From Aphelenchoides besseyi (Eukaryota > Nematoda > Chromadorea > Rhabditida > Aphelenchoididae), in assembly GCA_024699855.1 (NCBI GenBank), contig JAMPIQ010000001.1, forward strand, positions 10,292,001-10,356,000: 64,000 bases of DNA, written 5' to 3'. The notes below the pieces were generated by a model. It did not search any database. It was not told where the DNA came from and saw only the letters and a list, made by a program, of their open reading frames with translations. The position numbers and the translations under genes were made by a program. Shown here piece by piece: positions 1 to 11,405 of the stretch (within the stretch, counting starts at the first letter, position 1; each line of letters begins with the position of its first letter).

Positions 1-470
1 TGAGGCCCTTTATCCAATTTTCCACTTTACTGCCGAGTATTGTGATATACGATTTCCAAAAATTTCGATCACAATTTTTGTTTAATTCACAAGTTCTCAT
101 TCGATTAATTGCGATCTTTTGGTCCATAACTTCCTGTCTATTTCGGTTTGCCAAATTTACTTTCAACATTTTAATTCGATTTGCGCCCACGGATAATTAA
201 ACCTGTGGTCTTCGATCGTCGTTTAACTAAAAGGTTGTCAGTTGAATACAATCATTGAGATTTGCACAATCGAATATACTCTTTTTACCATCAAATGTTC
301 TTTGTTTTCATGCTGTACGGTCATTTTAATGTCGCGCGAATTTGCTTTGTATTCTCATTGACTACGATCCCAGATTGTCACCACGTACTCTGCGCTCTAG
401 ACTTAAACAAAAATCAAAGAACCAGAACGATCATTGGCCTTCTAACGTTACTCCCCAATCTCTTTGTGGT
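1..470. other. Intergenic, no gene seen
   Basis: AT-rich upstream flank of the globin gene. Short open stretches exist in two frames but run into the globin first exon out of frame and show no splice sites or protein-like composition. I see no tRNA, repeat or clear TATA box here. Confidence 0.5.
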
Positions 471-1861
471 ATGGGCTCGTGCTGCTCGACCATCGTCTAT
501 CATCAGGGTGAGGAGTCGACCTTTCCGGTGAAGAAAGAGTAGGTCGTCAATTTAATAACACATTTAGTGGAACCTTTCTAGAAAGGTAGAAGTGAATCAC
601 CACCATTTCGAACACGAATTTCATTTGACCGACAAGCAAAAACATGCGATGCAGACATGTTGGAAGACGGAGATCGCCGTGAATCGCCGGGACATTTGCC
701 ATAAAACGATGTTGTTTTGTATCGAAGCGAGTCCGAAACTCAACGAAAGTGAGTTAAACACACTAACTAGAGAAGTTAATTTGTTTTTCAGTCATTGCAT
801 GCGGTCGTTATTGCTTCCGCGACTTAACCAAATGGCCAAAACTCAACGAGATGTGGTATGTTTTTGTAGTTTAGAAAAAGAGTTTAGTTTTTTGTTATGC
901 CAAGTCTTATTAGGAATCTGTTGTCCCAAATCGTATAATCGGTTGTTGCTCAAAAATCTCGGTTACCGTAAACTTGTCTCGTACGACAATCCAAATAAGC
1001 AATCGCGTGGTCGTCTCGACCAATTGACTAACAGTCACGTGCAGCTAAAATTGTTTAAAAACAATCAAACTTGTTGGCCAAATTGGACATTTACAATAAG
1101 ATTATTCTTATTTTGGCAGCTCCTTACAGAATTAAGTGTGAAATCCAAAACACAGTTTCTTTTGCACGATTTTTTGTTGCTATGACAAACAGCCCCAGTA
1201 GTGGAATAGGTGCAAAAACCTTTAACAACAAGCAAGAAACATACTTTATGGTGCACAAATTTTGCTGATTAATGAAATATATTTGCCTTTTTTGCAAGTT
1301 TTTCATCGGAAAAAAGAAATTAAACACAACATGATTCCCATAATCTGCGAAATCTAATCATCACACAGAGCAGAAAATACTTTGCGGACGATTGAGTAAG
1401 AGAACATGAAAACCAATTTTTGTAACCAATTAATTTGCACATTTCAGCCAAAAAAAATTCGAATTCTTCGATCGTTTAATTGTCGATTTGAACTTGGACG
1501 AAGGCGAGATTGCCAAAGAAGCTCATCGAACCGGACGAACACACGCTGAATACTCGGTAACCAACAAACTGAAAGCTCTTTGACTGATTATTTTTTTTAA
1601 GAAATTTGGCCTCAAACCGCACTTTCTTGACATTTTCCAACAACAGTTCATTGGTGAGTTCAATGAGTAAACAGTCAATTCATGCATTTTTTAGGCATTT
1701 TATTTCGATTGAAAGAAACGGAAGCTTACGGCAAACAAGACATGATCAGTGGATTCACCATTTTCCTCAGCTACATCATCGATTGCATGAACATCTCCTA
1801 CGCTCAAGCAATTTCTTCACATCGACTTGAAATTGCCCATCAGCGATCTCCTTGTGAATAA
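471..1861 (+). CDS. Globin with N-terminal myristoylation-type motif
   Basis: Haem-binding globin-family protein of about 209 residues. Six exons are read as 471-527, 568-748, 792-855, 1448-1556, 1602-1653 and 1695-1861; phases join and the total is 630 nt. The N-terminus MGSCCS fits an N-myristoylation site (Gly2, Ser6) followed by Cys pairs that could be palmitoylated, so a membrane-attached globin is inferred. Helix A is seen around LTDKQKHAM; the later half contains GRTHAEY, whose His is the candidate proximal ligand, and a typical G/H-helix tail ([16 protein letters not shown]). Nematodes carry many divergent globins (glb genes) with roles in oxygen sensing or redox signalling. The first donor (after 527) is a weak site chosen because it is in phase; the first exon is the least certain part. 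The 592-nt third intron is unusually long and could hide another exon. Confidence 0.75.
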
Positions 1862-2493
1862 TCGTCTTCTTCTAAACTTCAATTACCTTTGGTGTCTTTT
1901 ATCGTGTAAATTTACTTATTTATGAACAATAAACAAACAAATTACTCATTGGATCCTCATTACAAAATAAGCTAACACTAAAACGAATAATATTAGCAAA
2001 AGATACGTCTCAGTGTAGCCTGTCGAATCATGCATTTCCGAACAAGCGGAAAGCAATCAGTCTCGTCATATAATATCAATCATAGACCGCATCTTCTCTT
2101 GAAAGTCCTTCGCATTCACCACTAAACCACGCGGGATACCACGCTGCTAGCAAACAAGAGAGTGAAAGGCCAAAAGAATGTACGGAGATTGAATTTAAAA
2201 TGTCCCAATAAGTTTTTGCTCAAAAGTTCAGGATATTGGAGTTATAATTAAAAGTTGAACTCACTCGCATCAATTCAATGAAACTTTATCGTTAAACGGT
2301 CATTAAGAATCTGCAAAAATCATTTTGAATCCGATGTTTAGAGCAATGCAAGAAAAAAATGCAAGATGCCCCGATGAAATTACTTTATAGTTTGCGATTC
2401 TCCATTCATTTCTTTCTCCGTTCAAACAAAATATCGAACAAGTTGCAAAATCAACATTTTATCGTCCTAAATTCACCCAGGAATACAAAGATA
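1862..2493. other. Intergenic, convergent 3' flanks
   Basis: Lies between the 3' ends of the globin gene (+) and the HTH gene (-). A polyadenylation-type AATAAA occurs at about 1927-1932 after the globin stop. Otherwise AT-rich with no supported feature. Confidence 0.5.
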
Positions 2494-2965
2494 TCAACGC
2501 GGCGTGTGAAATGCGGATTCATTCAATAGAGCGGAGATTACGAATTTTGATCGTGAATCAACGGAAACTGAATTTCTGATTGAGACACCGGTATCAAAGG
2601 TCTGTGTAGTTCGAGTTTTGAACGTTTCCAACCAACTAGTGTCTGCTTCGAAGCTTTCGTATCCTAACAGCAGTGCAATTCGGCGAGCCACTTCCTAGAA
2701 ACTAATCAGAATAACTGCCGAATTTCCAACTAACCTGTGCGTTTTCATTCGTGATCAATTTACCATCTTGACGTCTCTGAACAATCCATTCACAAATTAA
2801 ACGGTCCAATTCGCAAATTCTCAACTTCACAATACGATTCTGAATTTCTTTTTTTGCCTCTTCGCTTTGTGCAAAACTCTCCGCTTCCACGAACGCGCGA
2901 TGTATTCGTAGTGCTTGGCGGATCACGGCGTAGTAGGCCGAGCAGTTTTCGTCGAAGCCATTCAT
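2494..2965 (-). CDS. CENP-B/Tc5-type HTH DNA-binding protein, short
   Basis: Two exons, 2965-2735 and 2694-2494, joined by a 40-nt GT-AG intron, give about 143 residues. The middle (about residues 45-110) matches the second helix-turn-helix of CENP-B and Tc5/pogo transposases: ELDRLICEWIVQRR, then TNENAQ-EVARRIALLLG, then a Trp-Leu-x-x-Phe-Lys-x-Arg ending (SWLETFKTR), the usual signature of this fold. No DDE endonuclease domain follows; the protein stops about 40 residues later with a Ser/Thr-rich tail. It is therefore either a domesticated DNA-binding protein or a relic of a DNA transposon. The start is the first in-frame ATG after which codon usage looks coding; the frame stays open further upstream, so an extra 5' exon is possible. 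Confidence 0.65.
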
Positions 2966-4191
2966 TTTCGACCGATTAGTGTCGTTGTTGTCCAAATTAT
3001 TAAAACATTGAGAACGAAAAGTCCAAGAAATGCCGTCTACCGTAAAAGAGCACAAAATGCAATTCGACGACAAAAATGTGCAAAGTCCAAATGATCATCC
3101 GAAAATCCCAAACGTATTCTTCGGCTTCTCGGTTGTCTAATCCGCTTGAGTCCAAGTTTGCAATTCTGTTCTTGCGCTCACGTGCTATTTTTGCGCTGGA
3201 ACACACGTGTTAAGTTCAGTACTTGCGAAATTGACATTTGCATGGCATCTCAGAAACCAAAGTCCACAACCGGAAGCTTTTGTACGACGGAACATTTTCG
3301 GAAAAACACGAATCTTTTTCTATTGAAATTGCGTTGGCTGTAAATCTTGTTTTTGCGCGAATCGGTTTTCCTTTACACAGCTGCGGCTTTTCATGCAAAG
3401 AAGTTGCGCGGGTTCTCGTATTGTCCAGTGGTTTTCACGAACCTTCAAATCCGCTCCTAAACGTTTCCTTTTGACCGCAGCATACCTTCGAGGGCTTTTT
3501 CGATCAATGCGTTCTTTTTGCTTCCCACTCAGTGGATGCTCATCTTTCATTCCATGTTTATGATTTTTGGTTGCAAAGCGCCTCTCATTATGAAGAGTTC
3601 GCTTATAACCAGAAACCCGTCGTCTGTTTTTTTGGCGTTCTGAGCGGGGAATAGAAGGGGAATCGCGGAACGCACTTGGAATTTAAAGGAGTCCAATTTT
3701 CCCGTCTGAATTTTTCGGTTAACGTGAATGCGCGCTCGAGGAATTTCAGTGGGAATATTTCTGCGGTCAATCTAAAAAGTTCGCGTTTTCAACTATCAAA
3801 AGCAGTGGTTCCTTAAATTCACGAACATTTTTTGATTCCCGCAATTTTTTCTAACGGATCTTCGAGGATCGCCGCCGTCTGCTCTCTCTTCTTTTCTGCA
3901 TGCATCGGCGTTTCTCACTTGTTTTACTAAACACTTTCGCGGACAATTTTTTAAGTGGTCTAAATGAAAAACCGATTGACTGCACGCGTTTTTAACTAAT
4001 CATTTTGCGTATTCTTCTTGACGTCAAAGCAGCTGTTTTCTCAAAAACGCATGACGTCTGAGGAGATTAACGGCCATTTTTTGTGTGTTGACGAGCGTAG
4101 TAGACGCGTTTCGTATGTAACCGAGTAGCACGAACGTGTGAGACGACGTTTTTATTTTGATTGTTTTCAGTTCCATCAACGCCATTTCGTC
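2966..4191. other. Intergenic between divergent HTH and Elongin A genes
   Basis: About 1.2 kb separating two divergently transcribed genes, so it should hold both promoters. Open frames on both strands overlap each other and have no protein-like character. A good 3' splice acceptor (TTTTCAG ending at 4170) lies 21 nt before the Elongin A ATG and is a candidate spliced-leader or 5' UTR acceptor. Confidence 0.5.
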
Positions 4192-5093
4192 ATGTCGTCC
4201 GACCCGACCGCATTCCGCAGCAACCAAAAGACGAAAGTCTACGCGGGTCGGCGACGTGCGCCAACACTCAACGCCGGTGTGCCAACACTCCTGAACTTGT
4301 GCCAACGGTTCGTTCAGGAACACGTTGATCGTAAGTCCGATTGTTTTGCTTTTTGATTAGAAATTGTTTTTAGAATTAGAAGAGGTTGGAGACGTACCGT
4401 TTCACCTTCTGTGTCCGGTATTCGAAAGCTGCACAATCAGGCAGCTCGAAAGAATCGCGGCGAAGAACCCGGTAGGTATTTTCTTGTTCTTCATTACTTT
4501 ATGTTTCTAGGCACTCGAGGAGGAGTTGGATCCGGTGTGGAAGAAACACGTGCTAAAAGTGTTTCCAAAGGATGCAGAGCGCAAGAAACCCCGCGAATCG
4601 TGGTGGCGCTTCTACCGAGTAAGTTTTCTTCTTCGTTTTTGTTTCTATTTGTTCTTTTAGCGTCTATGCCGCGAACGCGAAGAGAAATTCCAAGAGATTT
4701 CTCAACGCATCAAGCAGGCCAAGGACCAGCGAGCCGTCCCGGAGAAGACGACCATGTTATCGGAGGTCATAAACCCCGTGAACATGCAGAAGAAGCAGCT
4801 GCGCAACGGTCTGCTGCCGACGGCTGGAGTCCCGGACGCGTTGAAAACAACAAGAGCGCGACGAGCGATCTTCAACTCTGGTAAGTTCGTTCATTTTATA
4901 TTTGAGCATTTCTCTTGTTTTAGGATCGAAGGACGAACTGAGGCGCTTGAACGCCCAGCACCCGGTCCAAATTGCGCCGGGAATCTCGTCGACGGCTCGC
5001 GTCTACGGCGGCTCGGTGGCAAAGGCCGGCGCTCCAAAAGTTGGCGCTTTGATGGCCAAATCGCTGAAGATGATGAAAAATCGACGGCGATAA
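4192..5093 (+). CDS. ELOA: Elongin A (transcription elongation factor subunit)
   Basis: Elongin A stimulates RNA polymerase II elongation and bridges Elongin B/C and cullin ubiquitin ligases. Five exons (4192-4330, 4374-4471, 4511-4618, 4661-4880, 4924-5093; 735 nt) give 244 residues. Residues about 28-120 carry the family core: a BC-box-like TLLNLCQRFVQEHVD, then EEVGDVPFHLLCPVFESC, CTIRQLERI, AKNP, and WKKHVLKVF followed by ESWWRFYRRLCRERE, which matches the Elongin A F-box-like region closely. The C-terminus is basic (SLKMMKNRRR). The protein is far shorter than vertebrate Elongin A because the N-terminal TFIIS-like domain is absent. The ATG is preceded 21 nt upstream by a strong acceptor, consistent with trans-splicing. 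Confidence 0.92.
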
Positions 5094-5227
5094 GGCTTTA
5101 CTCGGCCTTCCATGTAAACGGGTCCAAAAAACCGATTAACGCGTATTTTTTAAAATTGTTCATGATTGATTCATAAATGTATAGATTTTATTACATGTGG
5201 AATGTTTTGACTTGTATGACTAATTAA

Positions 5228-6979
5228 CTAAACATGCCCTTGACATAAGCCGACCATTTGCAGCATCGACTCAACGGCATTTACTTTCGGTTGTGGAGAC
5301 TCGGTGGTCGTAGATCTTGGAGGCGGTTTGGGAAACGGGCCCGTCTTCCTGCAATTTGACGTGCAAATTTGATTCCTATTTACTCACTTGGGTGAATCCA
5401 TTTGCTGAACAAAAGAACCGATTTGAAGACTGTCTTCATCGTTTGAAAACATGAAATTTGGTTTTGGAGTTGACGAACCACTAGGCAACCCCAATTTCAA
5501 CTGGAAATTATGAGCTCCATCTCGTTGAGGAAAAGCGACTTGAGCCAAAGTCAAACCGTCCTTCAAATCGATTAGAATTTTTGTACTCGTTGGTTTACCT
5601 GCAGATTTTGAAGCAAATCGGAAACTCCACGCAACAATCCGCCTTCAGTGTGTTTCTTCTTCTACAAATCGAACTTTTTAAAATAAACGACAGTCGAAAC
5701 TTACGTCAAAATTTTCGTCGTATAGATCGTAATAGTCAAGAGCTTCCAACTGTTTTTCCGTGGTAGTTGTTGGAGTGGTTGTTGTGATCAGTGGGGTTGG
5801 TCCGAAGTTCGAATGAGACAAACGGCTTGTTCCACCACTCAACGCGCTCAATCGATCGTTCTTCTAAAAGTCGAGAACTGAACAATCATACGGACATTGA
5901 ACTCACATATGTGATCGTTCGTGCTCGATAGCTGCGCGTTGACGTTGTTGGCAAATCGACGCTTATGGCCGGATCGTTGAAAAGCGGCGATTGTGAAGCT
6001 CCTAATGGTGGTGTTAAAGTGGGCAGTTGTGGTGGAGTTATTGGTGGAACGAATAGACCGCTGAAAATGTTCGCGGCTGGATCCGCAGCTCTAGCACCCG
6101 AAGAAGGTGATAGGAAAGCGGAATTGGTGTTTTGAACCATGTTTTCGAACATTTTCTTTCGTTCCTCCTCGTCTCTTTTCATTTGATCTAAGAAGAAGGG
6201 ATTGTAAGTCTAAAGAAAGTTAACGCCCAAATTGTAGTTTGATCTTACTCTCACATCAACCGGAAAGCGGCCACGAGCCCAATCGTAAGGAACTTGTCGA
6301 CGAGCACGAATTTCGCCAATGTTCTGTGGTTTTTTGAGCTCGAAATCAATCGGACAAATTTGCAACCACCATCGTCGATCCCTTGAAAAACGATTAATCA
6401 AAACAACTTCAATTGCCTACCCGTTTTCCGACATCGCTTGCCATCTTCGAATCACTTGTGCCGCTGAACTGAACGACGCCGCTCGTCGATGATCATTGAT
6501 GAACTTTGTGTCAATGCAGTCGCCGGTTCTGATGCGAACCGATTGACTTTTACAGCACAAAAGTTGCCATGAATCGACTCCTGCCTCAACATCTTCGATG
6601 ATTTCTACTCCAACCGTGTACTGAAAAAAACGGGTTGAGTAGATGAACAAAGTACTCACTTGATCGCTTCCACAACTCAAATACATATCGCCATTGGCTG
6701 TGGATGCCGACTCTGTGGTTGTGCATTCTTCGTCAAAACTCTGAATCAATCCGGTTATAAGTGCATTCGACGTGATCTTACCAGCAAACTCGACGAGAAT
6801 CTCGAACAACCGAACTGATAAAATCGCTCACTTCCATCGTAAGCAGAATTGAATTTTGAGATGTAGAAACCGTTGGGACATTGAAAGGTCGTCATTCCAT
6901 GAGCATTCACCGACGAAATAAAAAGAATAAAAAGAAGAATTGGAGGTGCACTCTGTGGTCTTTCCCTGGTTCGAGTCAT
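5228..6979 (-). CDS. Secreted dermatopontin-like extracellular protein
   Basis: Read on the minus strand from ATG at 6979 through about ten exons to TAG at 5228; first exons are 6979-6782, 6740-6660, 6620-6421 and from 6381. Begins with a signal peptide ([17 protein letters not shown]). The N-terminal half has the dermatopontin-type pattern: Cys-Pro-x-Gly-Phe, [14 protein letters not shown], a second unit [11 protein letters not shown], then [19 protein letters not shown], and a closing DRRWWLQIC. Dermatopontins are extracellular matrix proteins. The C-terminal half is proline/threonine-rich and apparently disordered, with a Thr-Pro run and a short acidic segment [10 protein letters not shown]. 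That long tail is unusual for the family. Family assignment rests on motif resemblance only. Confidence 0.65.
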
Positions 6980-8266
6980 TTTGCCTGAAATTCACTCGTT
7001 CAATGACTTTGCCATTCGATTCAACGACCGATGTGTGTGGAAGATCTTTGCGCGCTGGAATCCCCACACACAAAAGAAATCCGTCCGTTTTCCTGCTCCC
7101 GATTCTCATCAACCGAATGGGCGATTGCAACTCAACGGACAACAAAAACCGAATAAGAGAAAAGTTGCGGAAGATTCGAACGAACAGCGCGATCCTGTTG
7201 CACAAACAATCTACTACTTGAAAAACAATAATGCCACTAGAATGTGGAACAAATTGAAAGTATAACCGAAATTGCATAACAACAAGTGACTTTCAAATCT
7301 CGACGTCGCCTTCTAACCGAATGCGATTCGTTTCGCCCCGACAGTTCGGTCGATTTACGACACAACGTCAAGGTCGTTACGGGGATTTGGAACGCAGGAT
7401 CTCGGGTTCGAAAACTGAATTCGTGAAATCGACTTTTGAGAAACATTTCAACAGCAAAGATCAACTGTAGCGGATATCTTGTTGAGGTATTTCGTTTAAC
7501 CGCCGGGCAAAATGACTGTTGAGTTTGAAGTAAAAACGAATCTACGAGTTTGATTAGGGAGAATAAAAAAACCGGCGCTGAGGAAACGGTGATCGATGCT
7601 GTGGATTAACGATCAAGAAAACTGCTCAGTTGGCTTCTGAACTCATTAGCGATCATTAAGAAACGATGCGTTATTGTGAAGTGGTCAAAGCGAATTGACT
7701 GAGCGCCGCAAAACCGGATGCCACTTTTGAGTTGCTTTTCATAATTTCAGAAGAGAATTCAATTATTTTCCACATAACTACTCAGTTACTCATAGTCTAG
7801 AACTGGTTGTTGTTTATCGTTTGAACGAATCTATTCATCAGATAAGCATATCGTATTTGTGAGCCACTAATTGACGGATCTATTGAGGAAAAACGAGTTG
7901 CAAGATGCACAAAAAATTGGACATTCAACTTACTAATTCAAGTTAGTGCACACGATTGAACTCATAAAGATTCTGAGCTGATTGATTCTTGTTGAAAACA
8001 CCCGTGAGTGACATGCAATCGAACAATTCGCTGCGAGCATTTCTTTGAAGCTACTCGTGCGTTATCAGGAGTTGTGATCCACAGAACTTGAAAATGTTCG
8101 ATGCCATGAAGCCAAAAAGTTTTCAACACTTAACCAACAGGTTGATGGCCCGCCTCTTTCATGGCTTTTGAGCTGATATTTAAGCTCAACCGAATGAATA
8201 ATCAGCATCCTTCACTTCTCTCAGCTTCTTCTTTCTTACGATAAACAGTTCATTCACTAGTTCGAT
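6980..8266. other. Intergenic
   Basis: About 1.3 kb between the dermatopontin-like gene (-) and the small Gly/Cys peptide gene (+). Overlapping open frames at about 6980-7460 on both strands look like chance. A perfect 7-bp inverted repeat (TTGAGCT 8168-8174, AGCTCAA 8183-8189) brackets a TATA-like box. Confidence 0.5.
8177..8184 (+). promoter_or_regulatory. TATA-like box
   Basis: TATTTAAG, 83 bp before the ATG of the small secreted peptide gene. The Tyr-rich gene at 10067 has the related TATTTAAA in the equivalent place, so the two genes may share promoter architecture. Confidence 0.45.
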
Positions 8267-8676
8267 ATGTCTGCTACATTCAAAGTTCTCATCGTTGTTG
8301 TTGCTCTCTTCGTCGTTGCTGAAGCTTGCTTTCCACCACCGGCAATTTTTAATGTATTCTGAATTCAATAATTTGCATTTTAGAGCAGCTGTGGATGCGC
8401 ACCACCGCCGCCTAGCTGTGGATGCGGAGGGTAAGCTTGCTAGTGATTACAATGCACAGTTGATTTTTAGTGGTGGTCAAGTAGCCGCGCCATCATGTGG
8501 AGGTAAGTTCGCTGAGCTCAAGAATTTTTAGTACTCTCAAATTTTCAGGAGGCTGCGGAGGTTTGTATTGGGTTGAAAACACAAAAACAAATGAAAGTTT
8601 AGGAGGATTTGGACGCAAGAAACGTGAAGCGACTTCATCTCGTGCCGATCGTTCAGCACGCAAAACCGAGGCTTAA
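8267..8676 (+). CDS. Small secreted Cys/Gly/Pro-rich peptide precursor
   Basis: Five small exons (8267-8353, 8384-8430, 8471-8502, 8549-8560, 8603-8676) give about 83 residues; exon 4 is only 12 nt. Starts with a signal peptide (FKVLIVVVALFVVAEA). The mature part has CGC and GGG clusters with proline runs (SSCGCAPPPPSCGCGG, SCGGGCGGGF) and then GRKKR, a basic processing site; cleavage there could leave an amidated C-terminal Phe. The tail after the site is polar. Such Gly/Cys-rich short secreted proteins are common in nematodes, with cuticle, defence or signalling roles proposed. All splice sites are GT-AG and phases join. No specific function can be given. Confidence 0.65.
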
Positions 8677-9397
8677 GCTCAATAGCCCTTTGATTCAACT
8701 CAACTTATGAATGCAATATTATTTGTTAGTACTAATAGAATAGTCGTAATAAACCAAACTTAAAACACGCCACGTGATGAGCAAGCAAAATGAAAAACGT
8801 TAGAAATAACTCAAACGAAAAGCTTCGGATGAAAATCCACGAGATGAACGTGTTGCGCCTGAATTTACTGGGTCAGCAACTCCCGACTATTGCGCTCAAT
8901 TTCCACACCGCTGGACTTTGAGCTCGTGGCGATTAGATGACGAGAAAGTTTATTTTCACGCCTTCAGAAAAAACCAGGAAATCAATTAGTTTAACGACTT
9001 CGCTCAACCCACAGGTTCAAATCACTTGCACGAATTAGATTTCACAACAAGAATTTGAAAGATGTTTGTGTGAGAACACTCATCTAAACTAGTGGAAGTT
9101 CAGAGCGTTGGCCAATGTTCAATTCAACGATCACTAGAGATCGTGTTCAAGAGTTTCTTCTTGCAAACAAGCCCAATTTGTGTGTCCTTCTGATGTCCAC
9201 ATTTGACAACGAACTTCAATGCTCAAATCTTTTGATCCAATTCAACGGTCACAAATTCTTTAGAGTTTGTTTTACTTTCTGTGGAAAACAAAAACAATCA
9301 TACTGAAGTTATGAGATTGAATGAATGGGAAGAGTTTCGTACATGCAGAAATAAGGAAACAAAGAGAATTATTGCACCAAGAAGACAGGAACAACGT
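8677..9397. other. Intergenic, convergent 3' flanks
   Basis: Between two convergent secreted-protein genes. AATAAA-type signal close to 8748. The open frame at 9115-9306 has no splice context or protein-like composition. Nothing else supported. Confidence 0.5.
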
Positions 9398-10067
9398 TTA
9401 TTTGCGAGATTTAACCCAATCGTTTCCTCTTCCCGTGTAGAAACCACCACCGCTGTTTCCAACGCCAAGAGATGGATTAACAGCAGCCGAAGCGACAGGA
9501 TCACTAATCGGAGCAATTGCAGCTACAGAAGGAACGCCGGTGTTAACACCCGAAGCTAAAAAGAAAACAAATGGAGTGGAATTTAAAGTCAAAAAGCAAA
9601 AGCCGAAGAAGCGAAATGAATTGCACTGTGAATAAGTCGAAACCAAAGATGTTAATAGTAAAAATATGTGTAATAAGGCCGGTAGTAGTTACCATAGTAC
9701 GGTGACATGCCGCCGCGATAAGCGCTGTTGAAATACGAACCCGCAGAGTTCATTTGATATCGTGACCATGGATAATTTGGAGCATAACCGTATGATGGAT
9801 TCTGGTAATATTGTCGGTACTGAAAGACAAAAAAAGAAGGGTTTTTGATAGGCTCAAGCATACTAGTGCATCCCCGAAGTATTCGGGAGCTTGCTCTTGA
9901 TTTCCAAATCCCATGTACGGAGCATCGCCAGTCAATGCTTTCAATTCGGCTACTCCTCCAGCAGCATATGTATAATGGACTACAGCAAACAACGCTGAAA
10001 TCAAAAGCTTACGAGTGTTTCTGAACGACAACTCACCAACAACAAGACCCACAATTTTAGTTGTCAT
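9398..10067 (-). CDS. Secreted Tyr-rich protein
   Basis: Exons on the minus strand: 10067-10037, 9994-9864, 9819-9693, 9555-9398. The first two make a signal peptide (KIVGLVVALFAVVHYTYA). The mature chain starts AGGVAELKALTGDAPYMGFG, then has a Tyr/Asn/Ser-rich block (YRQYYQNPSYGYAPNYPW, YFNSAYRGGMSPYY), then an Ala/Val/Gly-rich end and basic C-terminus (WVKSRK). If the last intron is retained the frame instead ends at TAA 9652 with YYRPYYTYFYY, so two C-termini are possible. Tyr-rich secreted proteins of this sort are often cuticle or glue components crosslinked through tyrosine; that is inference. Confidence 0.6.
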
Positions 10068-10128
10068 CTCGAACTGTTGAGCAACGAAACAAAAACCGTG
10101 AAGTCCTGAAAAGATCTTATGTTTCGCC

Positions 10129-10136
10129 GTTTAAAT
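10129..10136 (-). promoter_or_regulatory. TATA-like box
   Basis: TATTTAAA on the minus strand, about 62 bp before the ATG of the Tyr-rich secreted gene. Confidence 0.45.
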
Positions 10137-11405
10137 ACCACGGAAGGACAATCGGAAAGCACTCAAATTGGCCGCAAGTGTGCGACGAACGTTCGCCGTT
10201 GCAAATGCGAACGGTCGAAAAGGTGGAAAATTCAACGAATGTGCCTTGAGGGCGAATTTGCGTCAATCAAAAGAAACAGGGTACCTTCTGTATTCTTTCT
10301 TCTTCGCAAACAACATTCCTCTCCACTCAACATCGCTCGGCATGTTTGATGAGAAGATGCTCAGGAAAAAACGCTTCGAGTGGACAAAAAGACTTCAGAT
10401 CGCCGGTTTAACGCCCCCAAAATTTCGTACAAAATTCGAAGTAAACGACCAAAAAAGTCATATGACATTGGAATTGAAGGAACGAAAACAAATTTCGAGA
10501 AATCGAAGAGCAATTTCAGCGGATTAGACGACCTGCTGTTCGATCGTTTAAGAAAAAGTTACGAAAATGAACTTCGAAATGACTCAATGATGATCGTTGA
10601 TTTGTTTATGCCACAGAGTTCTGTCTCAGAGTACAACATTCTTCGGTAAACAGCTAAACGACAGTGAGGTGAAAAGTTTTGCGGTCGAGAATTGAGGGAA
10701 CCGGTCGATGAAAAGGGTAATTTGATGGTATTTAAGCTCCTGGTGAGAAGAGAAGTGAATCACGTTTGAGTTCCAACTTCTCCGCCCCGTTTCTCAAAGC
10801 AGAAAACAGGGGTCCTTCTGACCATCGACTGATTTGAATTTCGAAACAAATTAATCCGATGATAACAATTCAGACGTTAATTTGATTACGCAAACAAGTC
10901 GATTGGGAAAAGTCGGAGATGACCGTTGGACGGTTGCCAACTGTGATGTCGTCGATGTGCCGTCTCTTAAATACGCTTCTTGAAGACGAGAAGTGACGTC
11001 ATTTGAGACAACAAATTCGTCCAATTCGTTCACTTTCGCTTTTGATTGTAAACTTTCGCGCCCAATTTTACAATAAAAGTCGATGGGTTTTTACGAATTT
11101 CGCGCAACAAACATTCAAACTTGTTGCACACCCACTCGTTCAATTGGCTACGAATTTGCATTGTGGTAGTGAGTCATAAGAGCAAATGGTCCCATTGACC
11201 TCAAATCAATGATCCGAAGCTTTTTGAGGTCAAAGTCCCGGCGATGATTGTTGTAAAATATGTTCGAGTGGAACCGCTGCGGCTAATGAGTTTTTTCGTG
11301 ATTCGAGAAGTGACGTCAGTGAATGCAACATAAAGAAATCGTTGTTGTTTTTGTTGAGCAAATTGGATAAATGAAGAAGGAAAGTAAACGACTTAACTCC
11401 ATTGT
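10137..11405. other. Intergenic, mostly featureless
   Basis: Overlapping plus-strand open frames at 10119-10649 include a patch ending in an Asp/Leu/Arg-rich segment (GLDDLLFDRLRKSYENEL), but no start, splice sites or partner exons could be joined, so no gene is called. The remainder is AT-rich. Confidence 0.4.

Noticed and set aside
1071..1327. Frames on both strands inside the third globin intron.
   Set aside because: Low complexity, no shared splice sites; the intron joins globin exons in phase without them.
6940..7265. Plus-strand open frames next to the dermatopontin-like gene start.
   Set aside because: They overlap the minus-strand first exon and signal peptide and have no splice partners.
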